DNA from: Saprospirales bacterium
Lineage (GTDB): Bacteria; Bacteroidota; Bacteroidia; Chitinophagales; Saprospiraceae
DNA: 64,000 nucleotides
NCBI GenBank assembly: GCA_007695035.1
Contig: REEO01000068.1
Location: 1 to 64,000, forward strand
Direction of reading: 5' to 3'
Part shown: positions 27,534-37,001 of the stretch, piece after piece
Layout of the letters: every line of letters begins with the position of its first letter
Numbering within the stretch: position 1 is the stretch's first letter
Notes under the pieces: model-generated
Database searches by the model: none
What the model was told of the DNA's origin: nothing
What the model saw: only the letters and a program-made list of their open reading frames with translations
Made by a program: the position numbers and the translations under genes

Positions 27534-28249
27534 CCGGTAATTTTCAACCACTTGAGTTTTAGCACGCCAAAGATGGCCTCCCGGACAATTGCCTTGCTCA
27601 TTTTGGACGATCCCTCGATTCTATCGGTAAAGGTGATCGGAATTTCCTTAATTGTAAAGCCCTTGTTTCGGGATTTATACTTCATTTCAATCTGAAACGC
27701 ATAACCAATAAACTTAATATTATCCAATTCAAGATTTTCGAGGACTTTTCTGTGATAGCATATAAAACCGGCTGTTGGGTCTTTGACGGGCATCCAGGTG
27801 ATGATTCTAACATACAGTGATGCCCCGTATGAAATAAAAAGTCTGAGGAATGGCCAGTTAACCACTTTTCCGCCCTTTACGTAACGCGACCCCACTGCCA
27901 CATCCGCTTCATTGTTGGCTACAACCTCGTGAAGCCTTGGCAGGTCTTTGGGATTGTGGGAAAAATCGGCATCCATTTCAAAGATGTACTCGTAGCCATT
28001 ATTCAGGCCCCACTTAAAACCTGCAATATAAGCTGTACCCAGCCCCAGTTTTCCTTCCCTCTCGATGAGATGTACCCGACCGGGGTACTGATCGATCTTT
28101 TTTCGAACCAGACCACCGGTACCGTCCGGAGATCCGTCATCAACAACCATCACGTGAAAATCTTCCCCACTTTCAAGCGCGGCATCCACAATTTTGGAGA
28201 TGTTCTCACTTTCGTTGTAAGTCGGTATGATAATTAGTGACTGGCCCAA
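27524..28249 (-). CDS. Polyprenol-phosphate mannosyltransferase-like GT2 glycosyltransferase
   Basis: The 241-residue family 2 glycosyltransferase closely resembles bacterial dolichol/polyprenol-phosphate mannose synthases. It has SLIIIPTYNESENISKIV (N-terminus), VMVVDDGSPDGTGGLV, the metal-binding EMDADFSHNPKDLP (about 92-105) and KDPTAGFICYHRKVLENL. The C-terminus SSKMSKAIVREAIFGVLKLKW lacks the long membrane domain of some homologues. It probably loads mannose or another hexose onto a lipid phosphate for protein or glycan decoration. It starts at TTG (28249): an in-frame stop lies two codons upstream and no ATG is near. A -7 element is 29 bases upstream. Confidence 0.88.
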   Translation of the reverse strand: MGQSLIIIPTYNESENISKIVDAALESGEDFHVMVVDDGSPDGTGGLVRKKIDQYPGRVHLIEREGKLGLGTAYIAGFKWGLNNGYEYIFEMDADFSHNPKDLPRLHEVVANNEADVAVGSRYVKGGKVVNWPFLRLFISYGASLYVRIITWMPVKDPTAGFICYHRKVLENLELDNIKFIGYAFQIEMKYKSRNKGFTIKEIPITFTDRIEGSSKMSKAIVREAIFGVLKLKWLKITGRL

Positions 28250-28277
28250 GGTTTAAGGCGTTTTATAAATTAGGTGG

Positions 28278-28285
28278 CAAATATA
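28278..28285 (-). promoter_or_regulatory. -7 promoter element of the mannosyltransferase gene
   Basis: The reverse strand reads TATATTTG, an exact TAnnTTTG match, 29 bases upstream of the TTG start at 28249. It supports the short form of the gene. The remaining gap to 28428 contains only a 7-bp hairpin (CAAATCT/AGATTTG, 28365-28380) with no T-run. Confidence 0.5.
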
Positions 28286-28428
28286 GTTTATTTTAAAAAA
28301 ATGGTGAGTATGAAAGTGATTCACATTAAAGAAAAAAAGGATAGAAAGGAGAAAAGGTCACCTTCAAATCTCCAGATTTGGGATTGCATCTACCAACTCT
28401 CGAGCATGTTGGCTTTCCGGACAAAAGT

Positions 28429-30975
28429 CTAGATATCCACTTGTACCCGAAGATTAATCCTCCTGGAAGTAAGGTAGTTGGGAATGGCATACTGGGTTTG
28501 AAAAATGGTTTTTATCCAGGTTTTACTGGCCTCATTCTGGACTTGCATTAGGTTAAATACTTCGAGGCTGGCCCAGACCCTCCTGGTATGTCTGAACAGG
28601 CTGTTGGGGTTGGTCTTTCGCCTGCTCTCATCCCAGAGCAAATAGGAAAATCCAATATCCACGCGATGGTAAGGGGAAAATCTGTAGGTGTTTCTGTAAA
28701 CCCGGTTGTTCCCTCTGAGACCAAATGGCAAACCCGTACCCAGCTCCAGATTTAGGTGCATTTTGAAGTTTTCGTTATTCGGAAGATAGTCCTGAAAAAA
28801 CACGGATACATTTACCAATTGGTCAGATGGTCGGGGTACATCCTTGACTTCTTTGGCTTCGGGCTCTCCCAATTCCCGTCTGAGGTGAGTTACATCATCA
28901 AGTCGCTCCCTCGCTCTGAGAATCGAAAGATTGATCCAGCTTTCAGCGCCGGGCACAAATTCGCCATTGAGCCTGGCATCTAAACCCATTACATATCCCC
29001 GCGCATCATTTTCGCCTGAATAAGAAATTTTGACATTATCTAACTCGTAAGAGACCAGATTCCAGAGGCTTTTGTAGTAGAGTTCGGTTATCAGTCTGTA
29101 CTTTCTTCTGTTGCCGGTTTTTTGGCCAAAATCCCAGGTCATTCCGCCTACGATGTGGAAAGAACGCTGGGCCTTAAGGTCCATATTCAGGCTGCCGTCC
29201 GGTCTTCTCAATTCACGGTAAAACGGAGGCTGAGCGTACAATCCGGTGCTGAGTCTAAAAGACATGTCCGTATCCCAGTCCAGGGGTCTCAAGCTAGCAG
29301 AAAATCTGGGCGAGAGAATCAACTCGCGGTTTAAGTCCCAGTAATTGAACCTTAGCCCCCCGGCAAATTGCCACTCCCTCCTACCGGGCTTGTAAAGAGT
29401 GTAAGTATTTTGCAAAAAGCCTTCCATGCGTTTGGAATACTGGCTGTTGGTGCTTTTCAGGACTTCGAACAAATTGGTGGTCTCGCCATCGTATGGCAGA
29501 GAGTATCCGGCAGAGTCAAGCCGCTCCCACTCATTGATCCAATCGTCAAAAAACTCTCTTTTGTATCCCAGACCCCACTCTAGAAAATGGGAGCGGTCTC
29601 CGCTTTCTTCCCCTAGTTTATTGAATTCAATTCCTCCCTTGTGCTGTAGATTGAGTACCCGAAGGGTGAGGAAGTTGCGCTTGTAGGTGTGCTGGGTCCC
29701 GGTTCCTAGAATGGCGATTTCCTCTCCCAGATCTTCACTGCCAATGTCTGTTTCAATCTGAGCCAGGCGGTAGAATCCCAGAATATCGGTACTCTCGTTT
29801 TCATCACTCTGGAATCCTGAGGCGAGCAGTTTCAGGTAGAGGGGATTTTCCACACGCTCCGGAAGCCAGGTCAGGGACACTCCTCCCATGTAGTTCTCGA
29901 AATCGTCCTCCTGACTTCCCTCAAACACAGAACTCAGCTGCAGTGCAAAATCGATCAGGCCGGATGCGGTAGAGCGCTCTTCCGGGATAAAGGAGTAAAT
30001 AGAGCGGTTGTAATTCCCTATTACCCCCAATTGAAGCTCCGGATTAAAATCCCAGGTTAAAAAAGCCTGAAAGTCGTAAAAATCCGGAGCGTACTCTCCG
30101 GTCACGTCCAGTGTGCCGAGCAGGTATCTAGTGGTTTTATACCGAAACCCCGCGAGATATCTCAATCTGTTTTGGCCGTGGTCTCCCATGAAGCCACTGC
30201 CTTCTGCGTGAATACCACCCCCCAACAAACTAGCCTCCACACCCATTTTGAACTCACTGGGGACCCTGTACCTGATATCGAGAACAGAGGACATTTTATC
30301 GCCGTATCGGGGTTGGAATCCCCCAGAGCTAAAGGAGACGTCCCTAATCAGGTGTATATTTGGGAAGCTCAGGCCCTCTTGCTGGCTGGAGCTTATCAAC
30401 TGCGGCCTGTATATCTCAAAGTCGTTTACGTAAACCAGGTTTTCGTCGTAATTCCCACCCCGCACATTGTATTGAGAGCTCAACTCTCCACCGGTACCGC
30501 CGTAGGTTCCGAGGGCAATTCCGGACAGGAGGCTTTCAAAATTTCCTGACACAGAAGGGATAAATCGCAGTTTTTCGGCCTGTTCCCGGACCATGGTCAC
30601 CTCTTCAATGCGCCCTGAACGCACAATCACCTCCAGGTCGCTGTCCGTGGGTACGATGTATATATTCATACCTCGCTGTTCGCCCGGTTCCAGGGTACCA
30701 ATATTTTGTTCCAGGGTATGGTAACCGAGTCGCGTAACCACCAGATTTACATCCACATTGGCGGGAACCTGCAATTCAAATTCCCCTTCCATATCTGATT
30801 CTGCAAAAACATTGGTCCCGGCCACGCGAATGATTGCAAGTTCTACCGGTTGGTCATTTGTTTCATTGACCACTATTCCACTGATGAGTGCGCTATTCTT
30901 TGCTGAAAGATCAAGTGCAGAAAATACCAGTAAGAGGAGAGGAAGAACACAAAGATTCGAGTAATTAATTCGCAT
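28429..30975 (-). CDS. TonB-dependent outer-membrane receptor with carboxypeptidase-like N-terminal domain
   Basis: The 848-residue protein has a signal peptide (residues 1-25, LCVLPLLLLVFSALDLSAKN). A CarboxypepD_reg-like beta-sandwich follows (about 29-110, ALISGIVVNETNDQPVELAI). The plug domain is at about 125-235, with GGTGGELSSQYNVRGGNYDEN and VSFSSGGFQPRYGDKMSSVLDIRYR. A 22-strand-type barrel ends RRINLRVQVDI. Such receptors import a bound ligand with energy from TonB-ExbBD. No SusD partner lies beside it, so a glycan-specific SusCD system is unlikely; the substrate is unknown. Length is typical for this subgroup (800-900). A -7 element lies about 107 bases upstream. Confidence 0.92.
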   Translation of the reverse strand: MRINYSNLCVLPLLLLVFSALDLSAKNSALISGIVVNETNDQPVELAIIRVAGTNVFAESDMEGEFELQVPANVDVNLVVTRLGYHTLEQNIGTLEPGEQRGMNIYIVPTDSDLEVIVRSGRIEEVTMVREQAEKLRFIPSVSGNFESLLSGIALGTYGGTGGELSSQYNVRGGNYDENLVYVNDFEIYRPQLISSSQQEGLSFPNIHLIRDVSFSSGGFQPRYGDKMSSVLDIRYRVPSEFKMGVEASLLGGGIHAEGSGFMGDHGQNRLRYLAGFRYKTTRYLLGTLDVTGEYAPDFYDFQAFLTWDFNPELQLGVIGNYNRSIYSFIPEERSTASGLIDFALQLSSVFEGSQEDDFENYMGGVSLTWLPERVENPLYLKLLASGFQSDENESTDILGFYRLAQIETDIGSEDLGEEIAILGTGTQHTYKRNFLTLRVLNLQHKGGIEFNKLGEESGDRSHFLEWGLGYKREFFDDWINEWERLDSAGYSLPYDGETTNLFEVLKSTNSQYSKRMEGFLQNTYTLYKPGRREWQFAGGLRFNYWDLNRELILSPRFSASLRPLDWDTDMSFRLSTGLYAQPPFYRELRRPDGSLNMDLKAQRSFHIVGGMTWDFGQKTGNRRKYRLITELYYKSLWNLVSYELDNVKISYSGENDARGYVMGLDARLNGEFVPGAESWINLSILRARERLDDVTHLRRELGEPEAKEVKDVPRPSDQLVNVSVFFQDYLPNNENFKMHLNLELGTGLPFGLRGNNRVYRNTYRFSPYHRVDIGFSYLLWDESRRKTNPNSLFRHTRRVWASLEVFNLMQVQNEASKTWIKTIFQTQYAIPNYLTSRRINLRVQVDI

Positions 30976-31081
30976 CCGAGATTTTTTTCTGTAAAGAGAC
31001 CGATGGTACTACTCCCGGCCCAAAAACATTTGGTTCTAAATAAGCTTATTTAAGAAAAGGTGTAGAAGATCAAAAATTTGA

Positions 31082-31089
31082 CAAAAGTA
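31082..31089 (-). promoter_or_regulatory. Possible -7 promoter element of the TonB receptor gene
   Basis: The reverse strand reads TACTTTTG, matching TAnnTTTG, about 107 bases upstream of the receptor start at 30975, with a TTG about 16 bases further upstream. The long leader leaves room for regulation, but nothing specific is seen in it. Confidence 0.4.
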
Positions 31090-31164
31090 ACCGTTAAACA
31101 ACACTCAATATTTTAACCATCTCGTCTGTTAGGATTTTGATGGATAAAATAGTGCAGGAAAGGA

Positions 31165-31851
31165 TTACACCCTCACAACCGGCGGTTCCAGTCCAATATC
31201 CTTAAATTGTTTAATGGTCTTTTTAGGATCATCGGTTTTGAAAATTGCATTGCCTGCGACCAGTACATTTGCCCCGGCTTCTAAAACAGCGGAGGCATTT
31301 TGCAACCCTACTCCCCCGTCCACTTCAATAATGGTGTCCAGGTTGCGCTCCTGAAGCATTGTTTTTAGCTTGCGGATTTTCGGGATCGTTCGATAAATGA
31401 ACTTTTGACCTCCAAATCCGGGATTGACAGACATGATAAGGATCAGGTCAAGGTCCTCCAGCACGTCCTCTAAGGAGTCAACCGGGGTGCCGGGGTTTAA
31501 TGCCACACCGGCTTTGGCACCAGTACTTTTTATCTCTTGAATGGTTCTGTGCAGGTGGGGGCAAGCTTCAGCGTGAACTGTGATGACCGATGCACCCGCT
31601 TTGGCAAATTCCTCGATGTACTTCTCCGGTTCGACAATCATCAGGTGGACATCCAGCGTTTTTTGAGTGAGTTTTGAGGCGCAGTCAACCACCATCATTC
31701 CGTAGGAAATATTGGGTACGAAACGCCCGTCCATCACATCGAGATGGAGCCAGTCTGCTTCACTTTCATTAAACATTTTTATTTCTTCTCCCAGTTTTGA
31801 GAAATCCGCTGCGAGGAGGGAGGGAGCAATTAAATGGCGGTCTTTTTGCAC
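31165..31851 (-). CDS. rpe: Ribulose-phosphate 3-epimerase
   Basis: The 228-residue TIM-barrel enzyme interconverts ribulose 5-phosphate and xylulose 5-phosphate in the pentose phosphate pathway. Motifs include LIAPSLLAADFSKLGEE (N-terminus), the metal-site segment DWLHLDVMDGRFVPNISYG (about 32-50), SVNPGFGGQKFI (about 140-151) and EVDGGVGLQNA (about 174-184). The start is a GTG at 31851; no in-frame ATG fits. Length is normal. The 180 bases between this gene and the exonuclease gene hold nothing recognised. Confidence 0.97.
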   Translation of the reverse strand: MQKDRHLIAPSLLAADFSKLGEEIKMFNESEADWLHLDVMDGRFVPNISYGMMVVDCASKLTQKTLDVHLMIVEPEKYIEEFAKAGASVITVHAEACPHLHRTIQEIKSTGAKAGVALNPGTPVDSLEDVLEDLDLILIMSVNPGFGGQKFIYRTIPKIRKLKTMLQERNLDTIIEVDGGVGLQNASAVLEAGANVLVAGNAIFKTDDPKKTIKQFKDIGLEPPVVRV

Positions 31852-32031
31852 GATATGGCACTTTTTATGATCACAAAATTTCTGCGAAATTACTCAAATG
31901 CGCGGACAAATCAAGCCGGGTGAAAAAGTTTTCTGCAGGTGCCTGAGTAAGTAGTTCCATCAAGACCAAAAATCGCAGACCAGGGTCCTGGGGGAAAAAT
32001 CTAACCCACTGGTTTAGAAAAAACACCTTAT

Positions 32032-32775
32032 TCACTCCCCTTTTATCACTTCATCGGGTTTGAGAGGTTCCTGAGCGCGCATACCGAGAAACAGGCTGGT
32101 GGTTGCGATCACATCTTTTTCGCAGTATTCAGCAATTCGCTCCAGTTGATCTCCCTGCCAGTAAAGACCGTTAACCATACTTCCGTCGATGTCGTCCTTA
32201 GGAGTGGGCACACCAAAAAGTTTCGCTAATAGATTGAGTGAAGTATATGCCTTGTAGTCTCCAAATTTCCAGAGCTCCATGGTGTCGAGCAGGTACTTGA
32301 CCTCCCAGGGTTTTTTTCCCGGAATATTGACCATATTGGGGAGTGGAATTTGGTTGACCAGCATGCGCCTTCCAATATAGGGAATGTCAAACTCCTTTAT
32401 ATTGTGGCCACAGAAAAAATGGCGGTCGGGGTTGTTGAAGTAATTGGAAATCAATTCAGCAAATTCGGCCAACAGTAAGGCTTCATCATCGCCGTAGAAG
32501 GATTTCACCCGGAATTCCCGTTGGCCAGCCCTGAGTTCTGAGAAATAGCCTACTGAGATACAGACAATCTTACCAAACTCGGCAAAAATGCCCGCCATTT
32601 GGTCGTAGAGTTCTTCGGGTTCGGCTTCCATCTTACCCCTTTTAATGATGGACTCTGCCTTAATATTCCAAAGTGCTTGAAAATCTTCATCGAGATCATT
32701 GTAAGAAGCTTGAGCGGCCACGGTCTCCACATCCAGGAATAATACTTTTTCCAGCCTAACGTTATAAATCATCAT
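32032..32775 (-). CDS. DnaQ-like 3'-5' exonuclease (PolB exonuclease-domain-like)
   Basis: The 247-residue protein shows the DEDD exonuclease pattern. It has VLFLDVETVAAQ (Exo I Asp and Glu, near residues 14-17), HFFCGHNIKEFDIPYIGRRM (Exo II, about 122-141) and IAEYCEKDVIATTSLFLG (Exo III, Asp near 225). This fits the family annotated as predicted 3'-5' exonuclease related to the exonuclease domain of PolB. There is no polymerase domain, so it acts alone, probably in DNA or RNA end trimming; the substrate is unknown. Two ATGs stand side by side at the start. It is divergent from the next gene. Confidence 0.87.
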   Translation of the reverse strand: MMIYNVRLEKVLFLDVETVAAQASYNDLDEDFQALWNIKAESIIKRGKMEAEPEELYDQMAGIFAEFGKIVCISVGYFSELRAGQREFRVKSFYGDDEALLLAEFAELISNYFNNPDRHFFCGHNIKEFDIPYIGRRMLVNQIPLPNMVNIPGKKPWEVKYLLDTMELWKFGDYKAYTSLNLLAKLFGVPTPKDDIDGSMVNGLYWQGDQLERIAEYCEKDVIATTSLFLGMRAQEPLKPDEVIKGE

Positions 32776-32880
32776 TTTTTCTTTACCTTTACACAGTCAT
32801 TTACGCCATAATCTAACTTCTGAAGTAGCGGGTTTGTCACACATAATGATCCATTATTTTATCTACAAAGTTAACAAATC

Positions 32881-33861
32881 ATGACAACTACCAAGTCCAG
32901 AAGGAACCTATCAGCAATTGCAATAATAGCAATTTTATTGTTAATGGGGGTAAATGGGGTGTTGCTATATGATCGCGCATCCAAAGACCAGGAAATTTCC
33001 CAGTTAAAAACCGACCTCAGCGAGATACGTCAGCTGCAAAGTGAGCTTGAAAGGGAATACTACGAAGCCCTGTCCGAGTTGGACGACATGCGGAGCGACA
33101 ATGAAGAGCTCAATGCGATGATTGACGCCCAAAAGGATGAGTTATCTCGTCAGCGAGACAAAATTTCCCGTCTAATTTACGAAAACCGAAATCTGGAAGG
33201 GGCGCGGAGAGAATTGGACAATTTGCGCGTACAGGTGGATGATTACATTGTCGAAATAGAAACCCTGTACCGCGAAAACGAGGAATTGGTTCGGGAAAAA
33301 GACCGTCTATTGCAAGAGAAAAAACTGCTGGAGAAGGAGGTAGCCACCGAGCGGGAAGCCACAGATGAGTTGTTGGCCCTTCAAACCAACCTGGTCCAGG
33401 AGAAAGAAATAATGGACGATGAGATCAGAGCTTTGGCCCGAAAAGTGGAGCGGGCATCCGTAATTGAGGTGGATGAAATTGAAGTGCAGGGGTATCGGGT
33501 CACAGACAGAGGTAGAGAGCGTCCAAGGAGGCGCGCCAACAATATCGACATGCTTCGCATTTGCTTCAAAACCACAGCGAATGAAATCGTCGAATTCGGA
33601 GATGAGACTTTTTTCATACGCTTGATTAACCCGGCAGGTGAAACCATGGCAATTGAAAGCCTGGGCAGCGGCGTCATCCAGGAACTCGAGAAAAACACCC
33701 AGGTCAGATTTACTCAAATGAAAACCATCCCCTACCAAAAAGAGGAGGATGTTGTCTGTGCCCGTTGGCGGCCCAATATGTCCTTCATGTCCGGCAACTA
33801 CACTGTGGAGGTTTACAACAAGGGTTTTCTCGCAGGTACGTCGCGTTTTGAGTTGAAATAA
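32881..33861 (+). CDS. Coiled-coil membrane-anchored protein of unknown function
   Basis: The 326-residue protein has one N-terminal membrane helix (about 11-29, LSAIAIIAILLLMGVNGVLL). A long charged coiled coil follows (about 33-195, Glu/Arg/Leu-rich, such as ELNAMIDAQKDELSRQRDKI). A C-terminal globular domain of about 125 residues is predicted to be beta-rich (MLRICFKTTANEIVEFGDET and MSFMSGNYTVEVYNKGFLAG). The tail resembles a small beta-sandwich exposed in the periplasm. No enzyme motif is seen. The gene is alone in its transcription unit, with 278 bases to the next gene. Confidence 0.7.
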   Translation: MTTTKSRRNLSAIAIIAILLLMGVNGVLLYDRASKDQEISQLKTDLSEIRQLQSELEREYYEALSELDDMRSDNEELNAMIDAQKDELSRQRDKISRLIYENRNLEGARRELDNLRVQVDDYIVEIETLYRENEELVREKDRLLQEKKLLEKEVATEREATDELLALQTNLVQEKEIMDDEIRALARKVERASVIEVDEIEVQGYRVTDRGRERPRRRANNIDMLRICFKTTANEIVEFGDETFFIRLINPAGETMAIESLGSGVIQELEKNTQVRFTQMKTIPYQKEEDVVCARWRPNMSFMSGNYTVEVYNKGFLAGTSRFELK

Positions 33862-33970
33862 TCTTCCGGCTATCACAAATATCACTGGAATATGATACGA
33901 CCTCAAGGCATCATTGCTTTTAGGAAAATGGTGTCCTTTTAAACAAATACTTCATTGTCGGTCTGCCCTA

Positions 33971-34020
33971 TCCCGGAAAAATAAACCTCTTTTTAAAGAC
34001 CATGACGGTCATCTCCGGGA
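33971..34020 (+). other. Inverted repeat in the gap before the VWA gene
   Basis: TCCCGGA (33971-33977) pairs exactly with TCCGGGA (34014-34020), enclosing an inner hairpin GACC (33998-34001) with GGTC (34007-34010). It lies 120 bases before the VWA gene start. No T-run follows in either direction, so it is not a typical terminator; a leader structure is possible. The rest of the 33862-34139 gap shows nothing. Confidence 0.3.
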
Positions 34021-34139
34021 AAAAACGATGCAATCCAAAGCAATTTCAAGTTGTGGTAAAATATGATTGTCTTGACCGGAATCGTTTAGTGAACCTTATT
34101 GCAGGATAATTGCTAAATAGTTGTACAGAACTTGCAAAA

Positions 34140-35225
34140 ATGATAGGATGGAGATTCAGAAGGTGGGAGCCCGAACTCGATCAGACAGCGGGCTTTGAGG
34201 ATTTGTTGGAGATTTTCCAACAACTGTTGATGCATACTGCGGGGAATGTAAGTGAGGCCATCGCCTGGCTGACGGAACTTGATAGGACCTATCAATTCAC
34301 CAGCGATGACTACTCCATATCTGATTTTATCGATGACCTCATAGAAAAAGGATACCTCAAGCCCGGCAAGGGCGATGGAATCCCCGATGAACTACTGCTC
34401 ACCTCGAGAATGGAAGTCCACATGCGAAAAACAGCCCTGGATGATATTTTTGATGAACTGTCAAAAAGCGGTCGCGGAGACCACGACACCAGATATTCGG
34501 GCAAGGGAGACGAAGAGACCAGTGAGTTGAGGCCCTTTGAATTTGGGGACGATCCGGAGCGAATCGATATGCCAGCCTCGTTAAAAAATGCTATGCGACA
34601 GCGCGGCATTCACAAAATCGACCTACGGCAGGAGGATCTGGAGGTGCGCGAGACTTACTACAAAACGCAGACCAGTAGTGTGTTGATGATTGACATAAGT
34701 CACTCCATGATTCTGTACGGTGAGGATCGCATAACTCCAGCCAGAAAAGTAGCCATGGCGCTGTCCGAGTTCATCACCACTCGCTATCCAAAGGATACCC
34801 TGGACATTATCGTTTTCGGGGACGATGCCTGGCAGGTTGAGTTAAAGGATCTGCCTTATTTGAAAGTGGGGCCCTATCACACCAATACGGTGGCGGGTCT
34901 CGAACTTGCGACCAATATTCTCCGCAAGCGCAAAAATCCCAACAAGCAAATTCTGATGATAACCGATGGTAAGCCGACATGTATTAAACAGGGAAAAGGC
35001 TACTATAAGAATCCATTCGGACTGGATCGAAAAATTCTTAATCGAACACTGTCCCTGGCCCATAAGTGCAAAAAGGCCAACATTCCGATTACCACCTTTA
35101 TGATCGCAACAGATCCTTGGCTGGTCGATTTTGTCGATCAATTTACCAAAGCCAATGCCGGAAAGGCCTACTACAGCTCTATTGACCGGCTTGGTGAATT
35201 CATTTTCAAAAATTATAAAAAGTAA
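34140..35225 (+). CDS. VWA-domain protein paired with a MoxR-like AAA ATPase
   Basis: The 361-residue protein (ATG at 34140, MIGWRFRRWEPELD; a TTG 10 codons earlier is less likely) has an N-terminal helical part of about 180 residues. A C-terminal von Willebrand factor A domain follows, with the metal site DISHS (about 191-195, in SVLMIDISHSMILYG) and the later loop MITDGKPT. No signal peptide or membrane segment is seen, so it should be cytoplasmic. It ends 11 bases before the AAA ATPase gene. MoxR-VWA pairs commonly act as a chaperone-like machine that remodels or inserts metal into a target, but the target here is unknown. Confidence 0.88.
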   Translation: MIGWRFRRWEPELDQTAGFEDLLEIFQQLLMHTAGNVSEAIAWLTELDRTYQFTSDDYSISDFIDDLIEKGYLKPGKGDGIPDELLLTSRMEVHMRKTALDDIFDELSKSGRGDHDTRYSGKGDEETSELRPFEFGDDPERIDMPASLKNAMRQRGIHKIDLRQEDLEVRETYYKTQTSSVLMIDISHSMILYGEDRITPARKVAMALSEFITTRYPKDTLDIIVFGDDAWQVELKDLPYLKVGPYHTNTVAGLELATNILRKRKNPNKQILMITDGKPTCIKQGKGYYKNPFGLDRKILNRTLSLAHKCKKANIPITTFMIATDPWLVDFVDQFTKANAGKAYYSSIDRLGEFIFKNYKK

Positions 35226-35236
35226 GCAGTACGCCT

Positions 35237-36709
35237 ATGAATAAAACAACCGCTCGAACAGTGGGAGGCTTGAAAAAAGCAGGTTACAAGCCCAGATCAG
35301 TCAAAGAGGAGATTAAGAGCAACCTCATCGCACGACTCACCGGCAAACAAGCCGTTTTTCCCGGGATTATGGGGTATCAAGAGACAGTAATTCCCGAAGT
35401 GGAAAAGGCACTATTGGCCCGGCATAATATTTTATTTCTAGGATTGCGCGGACAGGCCAAGACGAGAATCGCGCGAAAGATCGGAGACTTTTTGGACCCT
35501 GCCATTCCCGTTATTAAGGGTTCGGAGATAAACGATGACCCCCTAAATCCCATCTCGGCCTGGGGAAAAGAACAACTGGAAAAACACGGCGACAAAACCC
35601 CCATCGAATGGAAAAGCCCCAAAGACCGCTATGTGGAAAAACTGGCCACGCCGGATGTGAGTGTTTCAGACCTTATCGGCGATCTCGACCCTATCAAGGC
35701 GGTCAATTTAAAATTGAGCTACTCCGATGAGCGGGCCATTCACTACGGTTTGGTGCCAAGATCGCACAGAGGTATATTTGTGATCAATGAATTGCCAGAC
35801 CTCCAGCCCCGGATCCAGGTTGCGCTTTTCAATATACTGGAAGAGGGAGACGTGCAAATCAGGGGTTTTAAGTTTCGAATACCCCTGGATATTCTCTTTG
35901 TATTCACTGCTAATCCAGAGGATTACACCAACAGAGGTAGTATCATCACCCCTTTGAAAGACCGGATAGAAAGTCAAATCACCACCCACTACCCCAACGA
36001 CATCGACATTTCCAAAGCCATCACCAAACAGGAGGCACGCCCGGATCCCGAGACAGTAAAGCGAGTCCACATGCCGGAAGCTGCAGAAGACTTGCTGGAA
36101 TTGATCGCCTTTCAGGCCAGGGAATCCGAATACATTGACCACTCTAGCGGGGTGTCGGCGAGAATGACTATTGCGGCCAGGGAGTTGCTCTACAGCACAG
36201 CCGAGCGCAGGATGTTGCTCAACAGCGAAAAAAAGACCACCATACGGTTTAGCGATTTTTGGTCAATCATTCCGGCAATTACCGGTAAGGTGGAGCTGCT
36301 TTACGAGGGAGAGCAAAAGGGCCCCCATGCTGTTGCAATTGATATTATTGGAGAAGCCCTCCGCGAGTTGTTTTTGGAGTACTTCCCGGACCCCAACGAA
36401 AAGGTAAAACAGGGAGAAAAGGACATTTTCAACACCATAAAAGCCTGGTTTGAGGGTAAAAATACCGTAGAGTTGATAAACGACGAAGCCGATAAATTGC
36501 GGTGGGAAAAACTGGACAAGATTCCGGGCATGGACAAGATTACAGAGACCCAAAACATAAACCCGGCAGACCTGCACTTTTTCAAAGAGTTTGTGCTGCA
36601 TTCACTAGCAGAGTTTGAGTTGATAAGCAAAGACATACTCACCAATAAACACCTGTTCAAAGACCCGCTGGCCGGCATGTTAGACGATCTGGATGAGGAT
36701 GATTTTTAA
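35237..36709 (+). CDS. MoxR/BchI-like AAA+ ATPase
   Basis: The 490-residue ATPase resembles the magnesium chelatase subunit I group. The Walker A motif is GLRGQAKT (about 69-76, in NILFLGLRGQAKTRIARKI). The Walker B position reads GIFVINELPDL (about 176-186), with Asn-Glu in place of the usual Asp-Glu. Next come QVALFNILEEGDVQIRGFKF, sensor 1 FVFTANPEDYTNRG and the arginine-finger region ITPLKDRIESQI. The C-terminal 200 residues are helical. The protein has no membrane segment. It follows its VWA partner by 11 bases, so the two likely form one complex. A role in chlorophyll synthesis is not implied. Confidence 0.88.
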   Translation: MNKTTARTVGGLKKAGYKPRSVKEEIKSNLIARLTGKQAVFPGIMGYQETVIPEVEKALLARHNILFLGLRGQAKTRIARKIGDFLDPAIPVIKGSEINDDPLNPISAWGKEQLEKHGDKTPIEWKSPKDRYVEKLATPDVSVSDLIGDLDPIKAVNLKLSYSDERAIHYGLVPRSHRGIFVINELPDLQPRIQVALFNILEEGDVQIRGFKFRIPLDILFVFTANPEDYTNRGSIITPLKDRIESQITTHYPNDIDISKAITKQEARPDPETVKRVHMPEAAEDLLELIAFQARESEYIDHSSGVSARMTIAARELLYSTAERRMLLNSEKKTTIRFSDFWSIIPAITGKVELLYEGEQKGPHAVAIDIIGEALRELFLEYFPDPNEKVKQGEKDIFNTIKAWFEGKNTVELINDEADKLRWEKLDKIPGMDKITETQNINPADLHFFKEFVLHSLAEFELISKDILTNKHLFKDPLAGMLDDLDEDDF

Positions 36710-37001
36710 TGTCATCTTCTGCGGAAAAATTAACTTTTACAGTCAGGTTTTACGCTCTTACCGGATTCAGACCAGGGACGAAAAGTCAATATGTGCCTGG
36801 TGACACTCAAATAGTCCAAAAAGCTGATTAAATTTGCGTGGTGGATTGCACTCAAAGCACCATAGCTGTAAGCTAATGCATACAAGTTGCAAATCCGGTA
36901 GGCTTTGGAAAAATGTTTTGAGAGCTTGATATCTGAGTCAGGACAGACCATTTCAGGCGTCGATTCACGATAGATATTTTACAACAACAAACCATCACGA
37001 G

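Noticed and set aside
28365-28380. 7-bp hairpin between the mannosyltransferase and TonB receptor genes
   Set aside because: It has no adjacent T-run on either strand, so it does not look like a terminator, and no other role is evident.
36730-36951. 73-codon minus-strand frame between the AAA ATPase and signal peptidase genes
   Set aside because: Isolated, opposite in direction to both neighbours, no recognisable motif, and no promoter element; it is probably non-coding.
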